From NCBI GenBank assembly GCA_964644135.1, contig CAZXWD010000119.1:1-8960 (forward strand): a DNA stretch of 8,960 bases, read 5' to 3'. This DNA is from CAZMOK01 sp964644135 (GTDB lineage Bacteria; Bacteroidota; Bacteroidia; Bacteroidales; JAGOPY01). Below the pieces are notes generated by a model that saw only the letters and a list, made by a program, of their open reading frames with translations, had not been told where the DNA came from and did no database searches. The translations under genes and the position numbers were made by a program. This document shows positions 1 to 6,925 of this stretch, in pieces (position 1 is the first letter of the stretch; every line of letters starts with the position of its first letter).

Positions 1-1676
1 ACAGCCTTTGCCATGGTCCTGATCGCGATGGTCTCTATCATGTTTTGCTCACCTTTGCCTTCGATCTGCTTGAAAAGCTTGTTGAATGAGTTGGTAAGGT
101 TTTTCCTGTTGTTGATGTTCAGATCGTAGCCCAGCTTTTTCAGAAAATTAGAGAAGTCTTCCAGCTTATCGGGATTAGGTGTATCATGGATCCTGTAAAC
201 AAAGGTTTTTGCTTTCTGACGCCCCTTTGCTTTCCCGATCTTCTCGGCAATTTTCCTGTTGGCCAGGAGCATGAAATCTTCCACGAGTTTGTTCGATTCT
301 TTATATTCCTTTATGTGTACGCTTATTGGCTTGCCCTTTTCATCCAGTTCGAATTTGACTTCCTGGGTCTCAAAATTTATTGATCCCTTGCGGAAGCGCT
401 CCTCCCGGAGCTTCGTGGCAAACTTGTTCAGCATCCCGATCTCTTCGCTGAATTCCCCTTTACCTGTTTCAATTATCTGCTGGACTTCATCGTAGTTGAA
501 GCGGCGGTCAGATTTGATCACCGTTTTACCTATCCACTGGTTATGGATATTTGCTTCTTCATCCATCTCAAAAAGGATTGAATAGCAAAGTTTTTCCTCG
601 TCGGGACGCAGAGAGCAAACGTTGTTCGAAAGTTTTTCGGGAAGCATCGGGATCACCCGGTCAACAAGATACACAGACGTGGCACGCTTGAATGCCTCTT
701 TATCGATCTCACTTCCCGGTTTTACATAATGAGACACATCGGCAATGTGGACCCCTGTTTCATATTTGCCGTTGCCGAGCTTTCTGAATGAAATGGCATC
801 ATCATAATCTTTGGCATCTGCAGGGTCGATTGTAATGGTAAACAGGTTGCGAAGGTCTTTTCTCTTCTTTATTTCCGCCGGCGTTATCGTGGTATCGATC
901 TTTTCAGCATCTTTCTCAACATTTTTGGGGAACTTGAGCGGGAAATCATAATCAGCCAGGATCGATTTCATTTCCACATCATTGTCGCCCGATTTACCGA
1001 GGACCTCCACAATTGTTCCGAAGGGATTCTTGGCGTGCTCGGGCCAGTCGGTTATCTTCACAACGGCTTTCTGACCGCTCTTTACACCTTTCAGCTCATC
1101 TCCCGGGATAAAGATGTCGGTAGGCATCGACTTGTTATCGGGTATCAGGAAACCGTATTTCTTTGAAACCTCCAGGATCCCGACGAATTGTTCCTTGCTC
1201 CTTTGCAGGATCTCGATGATCTGGCCTTCAGGCTTCCGGCCCTTTCGTTGCGGGAAAAGGAATACCTTCACCCTGTCGCCGTGCAGGGCATGATAGGTAT
1301 TGTTGGCCGCAATGAAAATATCTTCGCCCTCTTCTTCTTTGTCCCTGATTATATAAGCCTTTCCGGTTGATTTCATATCAACCCTCCCGGTAACATATTT
1401 CTTTGGTTTATCAGAAACCCGGTGCGATTCATTGAGAGTGAACTTTCCGGGCTTGACCTCAGAGATTACCTCATCATCGAGGAGTTCAACAAGTATGGTC
1501 TGCACAAGATCCTTGCTTGCCTTGTCATTCACCCCTAAACTTGCCGATATCTGTTTGTAATTCAACGGCCGGAGGGGATTTTTTTTGAAGCTTTCAATTA
1601 CCGCATCGGTGAAAGCATTTTTACCTCTTGGCCTTCTTTTCTTCTTCGGTTTTTTTCCTTGTTTTTTACTTCCCAT
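1..1676 (-). CDS. rnr: Ribonuclease R (VacB/RNase II family 3'-5' exoribonuclease), C-terminus cut by window edge
   Basis: This gene encodes a processive 3'-5' exoribonuclease that degrades structured RNA in the cytoplasm (family knowledge). The start is the ATG at 1676-1674, and 558 codons are visible without a stop. Domains in order: a very basic N-terminal tail (residues 3-19, mostly Lys/Arg); a winged-helix-like segment (about 21-82); two cold-shock/OB RNA-binding domains (about 95-142, and 163-227 with the stretch YGFLIPDN); then the RNB catalytic domain from about 272. The metal-binding motif IDPADAKDYDDA lies at 283-294, giving Asp284, Asp290, Asp292 and Asp293 as expected for an active enzyme. 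The visible part ends in NMIETIAIRTMAKA, a block typical of mid-to-late RNB. The last part of RNB and the C-terminal S1 domain should lie left of the window. It sits 13 bases downstream of the ABC ATPase gene in the same direction, so cotranscription is likely. No separate promoter box is seen in the gap. Confidence 0.95.
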   Translation of the reverse strand, partial: MGSKKQGKKPKKKRRPRGKNAFTDAVIESFKKNPLRPLNYKQISASLGVNDKASKDLVQTILVELLDDEVISEVKPGKFTLNESHRVSDKPKKYVTGRVDMKSTGKAYIIRDKEEEGEDIFIAANNTYHALHGDRVKVFLFPQRKGRKPEGQIIEILQRSKEQFVGILEVSKKYGFLIPDNKSMPTDIFIPGDELKGVKSGQKAVVKITDWPEHAKNPFGTIVEVLGKSGDNDVEMKSILADYDFPLKFPKNVEKDAEKIDTTITPAEIKKRKDLRNLFTITIDPADAKDYDDAISFRKLGNGKYETGVHIADVSHYVKPGSEIDKEAFKRATSVYLVDRVIPMLPEKLSNNVCSLRPDEEKLCYSILFEMDEEANIHNQWIGKTVIKSDRRFNYDEVQQIIETGKGEFSEEIGMLNKFATKLREERFRKGSINFETQEVKFELDEKGKPISVHIKEYKESNKLVEDFMLLANRKIAEKIGKAKGRQKAKTFVYRIHDTPNPDKLEDFSNFLKKLGYDLNINNRKNLTNSFNKLFKQIEGKGEQNMIETIAIRTMAKA

Positions 1677-1689
1677 AATGATTGATATA

Positions 1690-3381
1690 TTAAAGTGTGC
1701 CTGGAACAGACCTGATAAGGCGCTCCGTATATTCGTGCTGCGGACTTGTAAAGATACTTTCAGCGGAGCCTGTTTCAACAATCTCCCCGTCTTTCATTAC
1801 AAGTATCCTGTCCGACATATGTTTTACAACTGCAAGGTCGTGCGAAATAAATATAAAGGTAAACCCGAATTCAGCTTTCAGGTCGTTTAAGAGGTTAAGG
1901 ACCTGTGCCTGTATTGAGACATCCAGTGCGGATACTGATTCGTCACAAATTATGAAATCGGGAGATACCGCCAGGGCCCTTGCTATCCCTATGCGCTGTC
2001 TTTGCCCTCCCGAAAGCTCATGGGGGTATCGGTAGTAATATTCTTCCCCCAGGCCAACCTTTTCCAGCAGCCGGTTTACCCTTTCCCTTACAAGCTTCCT
2101 GTTCTTTTCGAGTTTGTGAACAACAATCGGCTCCGCTACCTGTGATCCTGCACTCATTCTCGGGTTCAGGGAGGAATAGGGATCCTGGAAAATGATCTGG
2201 ACCGTTTTGCGGAAAGATCTTCCGGCATTCTTATTGTGAAGGATCTCCCGGCCGAGGTATTTTACACTTCCCCCGGTAGAATCGACCAGTTTCAAAACAG
2301 TCCGGCCAAGCGTGGTCTTGCCGCAGCCCGATTCACCAACGAGCCCGAGTGTTTCGCCGGGATAAACGTCGAATGAAACGTCGTTAACTGCTTTTATGAG
2401 TTCCTTTTTACCAGGGAACCAGGTTTTGAGGTGCCTTACCTCGAGGACCGGCTCCTTTTTCATCAACGCTGCACTGACCTCTTCCTTTTCCCCGGGTTTA
2501 AAAGCCTTTTCTGAATAATCTTCCTTATTAACCCCCATTATGAAATCATCTATAGTGGGAAGTCTCTTCAGGCTGATATCGATCCTTGGCCTGCAGGCGA
2601 GAAGGCCCATGGTGTACGGATCTTCCGGCTTATTGAATATATCTCCTGCGTTACCCTTTTCCACTATTCTGCCGTCTTTCATGATAGCAATGTGATCGGC
2701 TATTTCTGCCACAACACCAAGGTCGTGCGAAATGAACAGGACTGACATTCCGTAATTGCGTTGTATTTGCCTGAGAAGGCCCACTATGTTTTTCTGGACA
2801 GTGACATCAAGCGCAGTGGTTGGTTCGTCGGCAATCAGCAGGTCGGGCCGGCAGGCAATGGCCATGGCGATCATTACCCTTTGTTTTTGGCCCCCTGATA
2901 TTTCATGGGGGTATGAGTTGTATATTTCTTCCCGGCGGGGCAGATGAACCTCACCGAACAGCTCAAGCGTCATCTTTTTGGCTTCCTTTTTTGATTTCCC
3001 TTTGTGAAGCCGTATAACTTCCGAAACCTGGTTTCCGCATTTCATAACAGGGTTCAGTGATGTCATAGGCTCCTGGAAGATCATCGAAATATGGTTGCCA
3101 CGGATCTTCCTGTATTCTTTCTCTTTAAGTTTCAGCAGGTTTTTTTCACCGCCCTTAAAGGGGTTGAAAAGTATTTCACCGGAATCAACAGTAGCCAGGG
3201 TGCCTTGTAACAGACCGGCTATGGTCAATGCAGTGACAGATTTACCCGAACCTGACTCCCCCACCAGCGCAAGGGTTTCCCCTTTTTCAATATGGAATGA
3301 AATATTCTGTACAACGGTATTCCTTTTGCCGTTTCCGGGAAACGAAACAGTGAGGTCATCTATTTTCAACAGCGCAGGCAT
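1690..3381 (-). CDS. Fused double-ATPase subunit of an oligopeptide/dipeptide/nickel-type ABC importer (DppD-DppF fusion)
   Basis: A 563-residue cytoplasmic protein with two complete ABC nucleotide-binding domains in one chain, as in YejF or GsiA. It would energise uptake of peptides, glutathione-like compounds or nickel. The substrate cannot be read from the ATPase. First domain: Walker A GESGSGKS (41-48), Q-loop Gln103, signature SGGQKQR (162-168), Walker B LLIADE (181-186) and H-loop His219. It is followed by an oligopeptide-transporter C-terminal extension and linker (about 238-310). Second domain: Walker A GESGCGKT (349-356), signature LSGGQRQR (456-463), Walker B FIICDE (476-481) and His514. 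All catalytic residues are present, so both sites look active. After the second Walker B the sequence reads DESVSALD, where many relatives have DEP; GsiA-like proteins also deviate here. No permease or solute-binding protein gene is in the window. The ATG at 3381 is the only sensible start, because the first beta strand (LLKIDDLTVSF) follows at once. The upstream neighbour comF is divergent and the downstream neighbour is rnr. Confidence 0.93.
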   Translation of the reverse strand: MPALLKIDDLTVSFPGNGKRNTVVQNISFHIEKGETLALVGESGSGKSVTALTIAGLLQGTLATVDSGEILFNPFKGGEKNLLKLKEKEYRKIRGNHISMIFQEPMTSLNPVMKCGNQVSEVIRLHKGKSKKEAKKMTLELFGEVHLPRREEIYNSYPHEISGGQKQRVMIAMAIACRPDLLIADEPTTALDVTVQKNIVGLLRQIQRNYGMSVLFISHDLGVVAEIADHIAIMKDGRIVEKGNAGDIFNKPEDPYTMGLLACRPRIDISLKRLPTIDDFIMGVNKEDYSEKAFKPGEKEEVSAALMKKEPVLEVRHLKTWFPGKKELIKAVNDVSFDVYPGETLGLVGESGCGKTTLGRTVLKLVDSTGGSVKYLGREILHNKNAGRSFRKTVQIIFQDPYSSLNPRMSAGSQVAEPIVVHKLEKNRKLVRERVNRLLEKVGLGEEYYYRYPHELSGGQRQRIGIARALAVSPDFIICDESVSALDVSIQAQVLNLLNDLKAEFGFTFIFISHDLAVVKHMSDRILVMKDGEIVETGSAESIFTSPQHEYTERLIRSVPGTL

Positions 3382-3385
3382 ATGT

Positions 3386-3393
3386 CAAAGGTA
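3386..3393 (-). promoter_or_regulatory. Candidate -7 promoter box (TACCTTTG) for the ABC ATPase gene
   Basis: On the minus strand the sequence TACCTTTG is a full match to the Bacteroidota -7 consensus TAnnTTTG and ends only 4 bases before the ATG at 3381. If it is used, transcription would start at or within a few bases of the start codon, giving a leaderless or nearly leaderless mRNA. I see no convincing TTG-type -33 element at the usual distance, so this could be a chance match to a short, degenerate motif. Confidence 0.3.
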
Positions 3394-3415
3394 AGAAATG
3401 CATGGTTCGGACAGG

Positions 3416-3423
3416 TATTTTTG
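3416..3423 (+). promoter_or_regulatory. Candidate -7 promoter box (TATTTTTG) for the comF gene
   Basis: TATTTTTG on the plus strand matches TAnnTTTG fully and lies 39 bases before the ATG at 3463. Transcription would begin around 3428-3430, leaving a leader of about 35 bases. This excludes the upstream in-frame ATG at 3382 as the start, because it would lie outside the transcript. No clear -33 element is visible. Confidence 0.4.
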
Positions 3424-3462
3424 CCCCGCTTTCCGATTAATGCAGAAAAAAAGGCTAAAATC

Positions 3463-4155
3463 ATGTTTGTACTGCTGAAAGATCTGATTTCACTGGTTTA
3501 TCCCTATGTGTGCTGTGTTTGCGGTAATTCCCTCACTGAAAGGGAAAGGGTCATATGCATTGATTGCGAGCACCACCTTCCCCGCACCCGCTTTCACGAC
3601 GACCCTGAAAATCCTGTAATTATGTCGTTCTGGGGAAGGGTCGAGATATCCTCAGCAACGGCTTTTCTGTATTTCAGGAGAGGTACCATTACCCAGCATC
3701 TCCTGCATAAGTTGAAATACAAGGGAAAAAAAGATGTTGGCCGGTATCTCGGTGAGATGTTTGGCCGTGAACTGGTGAGGTCTGCATATTACCAGACAGT
3801 TGATGCCATCATTCCGGTACCGCTGCACCCGGCTAAGAAAAGAAAAAGAGGTTTTAACCAGAGTGAGCTTATTGCCAGGGGCATGTCAGGAGTTATGGAA
3901 GTGGAGGTGCTTGAGAGATCTCTTGTCAGGAAAACTTTTTCCTCCACACAAACCCGGAAAAACCGTTTTGAAAGATGGAAGAACGTAGAGAACATTTTTA
4001 CGGTTGAGAACAAAGAGAGGCTCGAAGGCCTCCATATAATGTTGGTTGACGATGTTATCACAACCGGGGCAACCATGGAGGCCTGCCTCCAGGCTCTCTC
4101 GGAAATCGATGGCATAGTGCTTTCGGCAGGTGCCATTGCCTTTGCAAGCAAATAG
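3463..4155 (+). CDS. comF: ComF-family phosphoribosyltransferase-like protein
   Basis: A 230-residue protein with the ComF/GntX layout. In naturally competent bacteria ComF proteins act in the cytoplasm on incoming single-stranded DNA; in other bacteria the role is unclear (family knowledge). An N-terminal zinc-finger-like segment has Cys17-x-x-Cys20 and Cys32-x-x-Cys35. The conserved block IIPVPLHPAKKRKRGFNQS sits mid-protein, and the type I phosphoribosyltransferase PRPP-binding motif LVDDVITTGAT lies at 194-204 near the C-terminus. The reading frame is open back to an ATG at 3382, directly abutting the divergent ABC gene start. I prefer the ATG at 3463 because the protein then begins MFVLLKDLISLVYP, like other ComF proteins, and reaches normal family length. 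A -7 box at 3416-3423 also lies between the two ATGs. No Shine-Dalgarno sequence is evident. No other competence gene is adjacent. The gene converges on the lamin-tail protein gene with 5 bases between the stops. Confidence 0.9.
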   Translation: MFVLLKDLISLVYPYVCCVCGNSLTERERVICIDCEHHLPRTRFHDDPENPVIMSFWGRVEISSATAFLYFRRGTITQHLLHKLKYKGKKDVGRYLGEMFGRELVRSAYYQTVDAIIPVPLHPAKKRKRGFNQSELIARGMSGVMEVEVLERSLVRKTFSSTQTRKNRFERWKNVENIFTVENKERLEGLHIMLVDDVITTGATMEACLQALSEIDGIVLSAGAIAFASK

Positions 4156-4160
4156 CCTGT

Positions 4161-6761
4161 TTATCTCAATAGGCCACAGGGAATGAGATGATTTTCTGTT
4201 TTACCCTCCCGGTTGAAAACATCCATTCTTACGATATAAATACCCGAAGGCAACAAACGGTCACTTTCATCAACCCCCTTCCACGATACCCGGCCCGACG
4301 TTCCCAGGAGTTCATTATTAACGAGAGTCCTGACCGGATAACCGTGAGCACTGTAAATGCTGATCGATCCCGACCATCCTTCCGCCTGGAATTTCCAGGA
4401 TACAACCAGATTGTCGTCAAAACCATCTCCGTCGGGTGTTATTACATCTGGTGTTACCAATATGGGCATTTCCGTTTGATAATTTTCAACGAATTGCGAG
4501 TTCCGGTAACCGGGTGTCCCGTATCCGGATGTCGAGGATGCGCTCTGCCAGCTATGCTTTTCCATTCCCTCAAGATCGTAATGCACTTTCTCGATCGCCA
4601 CCCCATCGGTAGTAACCAGCAGAGGAAAATGCAGATCTTCAGAATATTCAACCAGGTCGATCTGCGTTCCATCGCTTCCGGTGAGCATAATGATTCCCCC
4701 GTCATTAGGCAAAGACGGAAAAGAGCTCATCTCAACAAAACAACCAGGCGTTTCGCAATAATACTGCCTGCAAACAGTTTCCGGGTCTTTGGTAAGAACA
4801 GTATAGCTGCCCGGTGCAACCGGATTGCAGGAACCTGTTACCCGGTAGATCGAAGTATCGGGAGGCAGTGGAGGATCCTCCTTAACGGAAACAAGGTATA
4901 TTTCCTCCAGCTCCATGTATTTACCCGACCTGTTGTATATCTCAATATAATCAACCCCATCCCCAGGAGGGTCAAAGAGGATCTCGTTTATGACAATGTC
5001 GCCCTGCACCGCTTTTTCAGGAAATCCAAATACCAGTCTGTCATCTGAAAGCACATCACCCTTACAACTTACAGGCCCGTTCACGGTGATTTCATATACC
5101 TGACCCAAAGAGATGTCCCTGTCGAGCTCCAGTGTCACCGAGCGGAAGGAAGGGCCCTGGGGGTAAACCTGAAGAGGGCTGCCAATACCATGGCTTATAG
5201 AATAAGCTTCCTTATAGCTAAGGCTCAGGCTGTCCATTTTCTGGTTGAAGAAAACTGTGATCATCTTGCTGTTTATGACACAGCATTTTTCCAGTGAAGG
5301 TGCAACATAATTTGCATCCACAACCGAGTTTTCACTACCAGGTGTCCCGCCGTAAGGATCGGACGAGGCTTTCCAGTTGATCTTTCCCGTGCAAGGGGAA
5401 TAAGGATCGATCTGTTCCAGCGACCAACCGCCTTCAGACTTGTCACCCTCCTGGTACCAGCCGTTGTTGTATTCCATATGGAACATCGTCCGGCCCTTTC
5501 TGTCGACCAGGGAAATTGCCTGTCCTGAATTGGGCAATGAAAAGGAATTGAATGGCAGGGTTCTGCCAAAGAGCGATAATAATGTAGTATCATCCACGTG
5601 GCAGGCAACGAGGTATTCACCTGCCCCGAGAGACATTTTTGGAATGTCCTTTTCAGAAGTCCCGGCCAGCATTTTCCAGCCCTCCATATTTATCGTGTAA
5701 TTTGATGTATTCAACAGCTCAAGATATTCCGCTTCAGGCAGTTGAAGCGGAGGGGAAGGATCGGCCATGATCTCATTTATCACAATATCATATGGCCGGG
5801 GCTCGTAAAAAAGGAAAGAGATATTATCCGTTTCGATGGCATTCCCCGCAATATCTTCAACACCCGATACCGACAGCGTGTGCTCTTCGCCCTGCGAAAA
5901 AACATTATTGAAAAGAAGGATTACACTTGAAACTTCCGGGCCGTTCCACAGTACCGAAGCGGGATGATTTCCTGTCTCGATAATGTGGTAATTACCCGGA
6001 TCAAGGCTGGTAACTGAATCTATAGCTTCCGAGTAACTTACCCTTAGTGAACTGTCGGAAAGCGCTTTCACTTCAGCTATTTCAGGGGCAAGTGTGTCTT
6101 TTTCAAACTTTCTTACTTTCAGCTCGTCAAAATAAAATTTTGTCTTATTGCTGCTTGTATAGAAACATTTTATGCCAAAAAATCCCTCATTGAACAGAAG
6201 AGAGTCTATCACAGAACCTTCAGCTTCGAAAATCCCCGAAGCGGATTGAGAGGAAAACACCTTCCACTCGTATTCATCATAAACTACTTTAACATAAAAT
6301 GAATTGGTGCCGTTACCGGTGAATACGGTATTACCAGTGAACATTAATTCTGCGAGCCCCTCTTTTTCCCTGAAGAAATACAGGCTGTCGTCTATGCCCC
6401 CGAACTGCAGAAACCAGGCATTCTGGTCGATGGACGTGGGATAACTGTCTGTTACAAGGTAGATCCTTACATAATTGTTGGCTGAGGTGTTGTACGAAAG
6501 CTTGAGCCAGAACCCCCACTCAACCTGACCGGGCACATCCATTCCGGTGAAAAGGAGGGACTCACCGGGATCTTCTGCAAACAATTGAAGGGCAGGCCTG
6601 TGCCCTTCAGGTATGGCAGAAGATGAGGTTGTCTTAAAATGATCCTGGTTTCCCAACCATTCAGGATCGGCAGAAAGATCCCAGTCACTGAAGTCGTCAG
6701 AAACCTGGGGATAACAAATGATACGGATAAGAAAAAACAGGATCAGCACTATGTTTCTCAT
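4161..6761 (-). CDS. Secreted lamin-tail-domain protein with two Ig-like/LTD units and a FlgD/gliding-type C-terminal domain
   Basis: An 866-residue exported protein whose specific function I do not recognise. Residues 1-19 form a signal peptide (hydrophobic IVLILFFLIRII, likely cleavage near Pro18-Gln19). Residues about 20-218 look like a beta-sandwich of concanavalin/LamG type, with many aromatics and alternating hydrophobics. Then come an SbsA-like Ig domain (about 222-318, starting DTLAPEIAEVKA), lamin-tail domain 1 (about 322-480, opening YDIVINEIMADPSP), a second Ig-like domain (about 486-582), and lamin-tail domain 2 (about 586-756, opening GDIVINEILFDPPGDG). Both lamin-tail domains end with a YGTPG or GGTPG turn. 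The last 100 residues (768-866) begin VTPDVITPDGDGFDDNL and contain LLPSGIYIVRMDVF, which resembles FlgD-Ig/CHU_C-like C-terminal modules of Bacteroidota exported by the type IX secretion system. Export by that route is inference. Lamin-tail domains are often found in surface or extracellular proteins, sometimes with nucleases, but no nuclease domain is seen here. The start is the ATG just before the signal peptide. Confidence 0.9.
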   Translation of the reverse strand: MRNIVLILFFLIRIICYPQVSDDFSDWDLSADPEWLGNQDHFKTTSSSAIPEGHRPALQLFAEDPGESLLFTGMDVPGQVEWGFWLKLSYNTSANNYVRIYLVTDSYPTSIDQNAWFLQFGGIDDSLYFFREKEGLAELMFTGNTVFTGNGTNSFYVKVVYDEYEWKVFSSQSASGIFEAEGSVIDSLLFNEGFFGIKCFYTSSNKTKFYFDELKVRKFEKDTLAPEIAEVKALSDSSLRVSYSEAIDSVTSLDPGNYHIIETGNHPASVLWNGPEVSSVILLFNNVFSQGEEHTLSVSGVEDIAGNAIETDNISFLFYEPRPYDIVINEIMADPSPPLQLPEAEYLELLNTSNYTINMEGWKMLAGTSEKDIPKMSLGAGEYLVACHVDDTTLLSLFGRTLPFNSFSLPNSGQAISLVDRKGRTMFHMEYNNGWYQEGDKSEGGWSLEQIDPYSPCTGKINWKASSDPYGGTPGSENSVVDANYVAPSLEKCCVINSKMITVFFNQKMDSLSLSYKEAYSISHGIGSPLQVYPQGPSFRSVTLELDRDISLGQVYEITVNGPVSCKGDVLSDDRLVFGFPEKAVQGDIVINEILFDPPGDGVDYIEIYNRSGKYMELEEIYLVSVKEDPPLPPDTSIYRVTGSCNPVAPGSYTVLTKDPETVCRQYYCETPGCFVEMSSFPSLPNDGGIIMLTGSDGTQIDLVEYSEDLHFPLLVTTDGVAIEKVHYDLEGMEKHSWQSASSTSGYGTPGYRNSQFVENYQTEMPILVTPDVITPDGDGFDDNLVVSWKFQAEGWSGSISIYSAHGYPVRTLVNNELLGTSGRVSWKGVDESDRLLPSGIYIVRMDVFNREGKTENHLIPCGLLR

Positions 6762-6848
6762 TTTCAGAATATTTTATTGATCAGCTCTATTGATCGGCGA
6801 GACTCATGAAAATACCTGTTATAAGGAAGGTTTTTTTTAACTGCTGTT

Positions 6849-6861
6849 CCGCTGATAGCGG
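6849..6861. repeat. Short perfect inverted repeat (CCGCT-GAT-AGCGG)
   Basis: A five-base-pair GC-rich stem with a three-base loop lies near the middle of the divergent intergenic region, about 40 bases upstream of the asd -7 box. No T-run follows it on either strand, so it is not an intrinsic terminator. It could be a small operator half-site pair, or chance. I cannot assign a regulator. Confidence 0.3.
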
Positions 6862-6900
6862 TGTAAAAGGTTCAGTGATCGATTTTTCTTTCAATTTGCC

Positions 6901-6908
6901 TAATTTTG
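6901..6908 (+). promoter_or_regulatory. -7 promoter box (TAATTTTG) for the asd-ribF operon
   Basis: TAATTTTG fully matches the Bacteroidota -7 consensus TAnnTTTG and ends 17 bases before the asd ATG at 6926. The expected transcription start is around 6913, giving a very short leader of about 13 bases. The -33 region (about 6876-6885) is T-rich but has no clear TTTG. This is the best-placed promoter match in the window. Confidence 0.5.
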
Positions 6909-6925
6909 CAGCATATTTAGTGTGA

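Larger units (their letters stand above)
6762..6925. other. Divergent intergenic region between the lamin-tail protein gene and asd
   Basis: These 164 bases are AT-rich and hold no credible gene. The asd promoter candidate is at the right end. Toward the lamin-tail gene the only promoter-like sequence is a partial minus-strand match, TATTTTCA (6807-6814, read on the minus strand), missing the final G of TAnnTTTG, so that gene's promoter is uncertain. ATTGATC occurs twice as a direct repeat close to the lamin-tail gene start (about 6776-6795), and a small hairpin lies at 6849-6861. Confidence 0.6.

Noticed and set aside
186..495. Small plus-strand frames over the rnr region
   Set aside because: They are antisense to the continuous RNase R reading frame, which matches its family throughout, so they are chance frames.
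1585..1890. Plus-strand 101-codon frame starting with a hydrophobic stretch that resembles a membrane segment
   Set aside because: The hydrophobic run (LLFFFGFFPCFLLP) is the antisense of the lysine-rich start of rnr, and the frame continues antisense to the ABC gene.
2470..2600. Possible frameshift or fusion artefact at the linker between the two ATPase domains
   Set aside because: The frame is continuous with a typical oligopeptide-transporter extension and linker, and natural fusions of this type are well known.
3382..3462. N-terminal 27-residue extension of ComF from the ATG at 3382
   Set aside because: The extension lacks ComF-like sequence, a promoter box lies inside it, and starting at 3463 gives the normal family N-terminus and length.
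4154..4174. Possible hairpin (GCCT ... AGGC) across the comF/lamin-tail junction as a bidirectional terminator
   Set aside because: The stem is only 4 base pairs with a 12-base loop and no T-run, so it is too weak to call.
4188..5048. A 286-codon open frame on the plus strand opposite the lamin-tail protein
   Set aside because: It lies entirely antisense to a gene with clear domains and a signal peptide. Its translation shows no recognisable motif, is rich in residues typical of shadow frames, and has no promoter or plausible start context.
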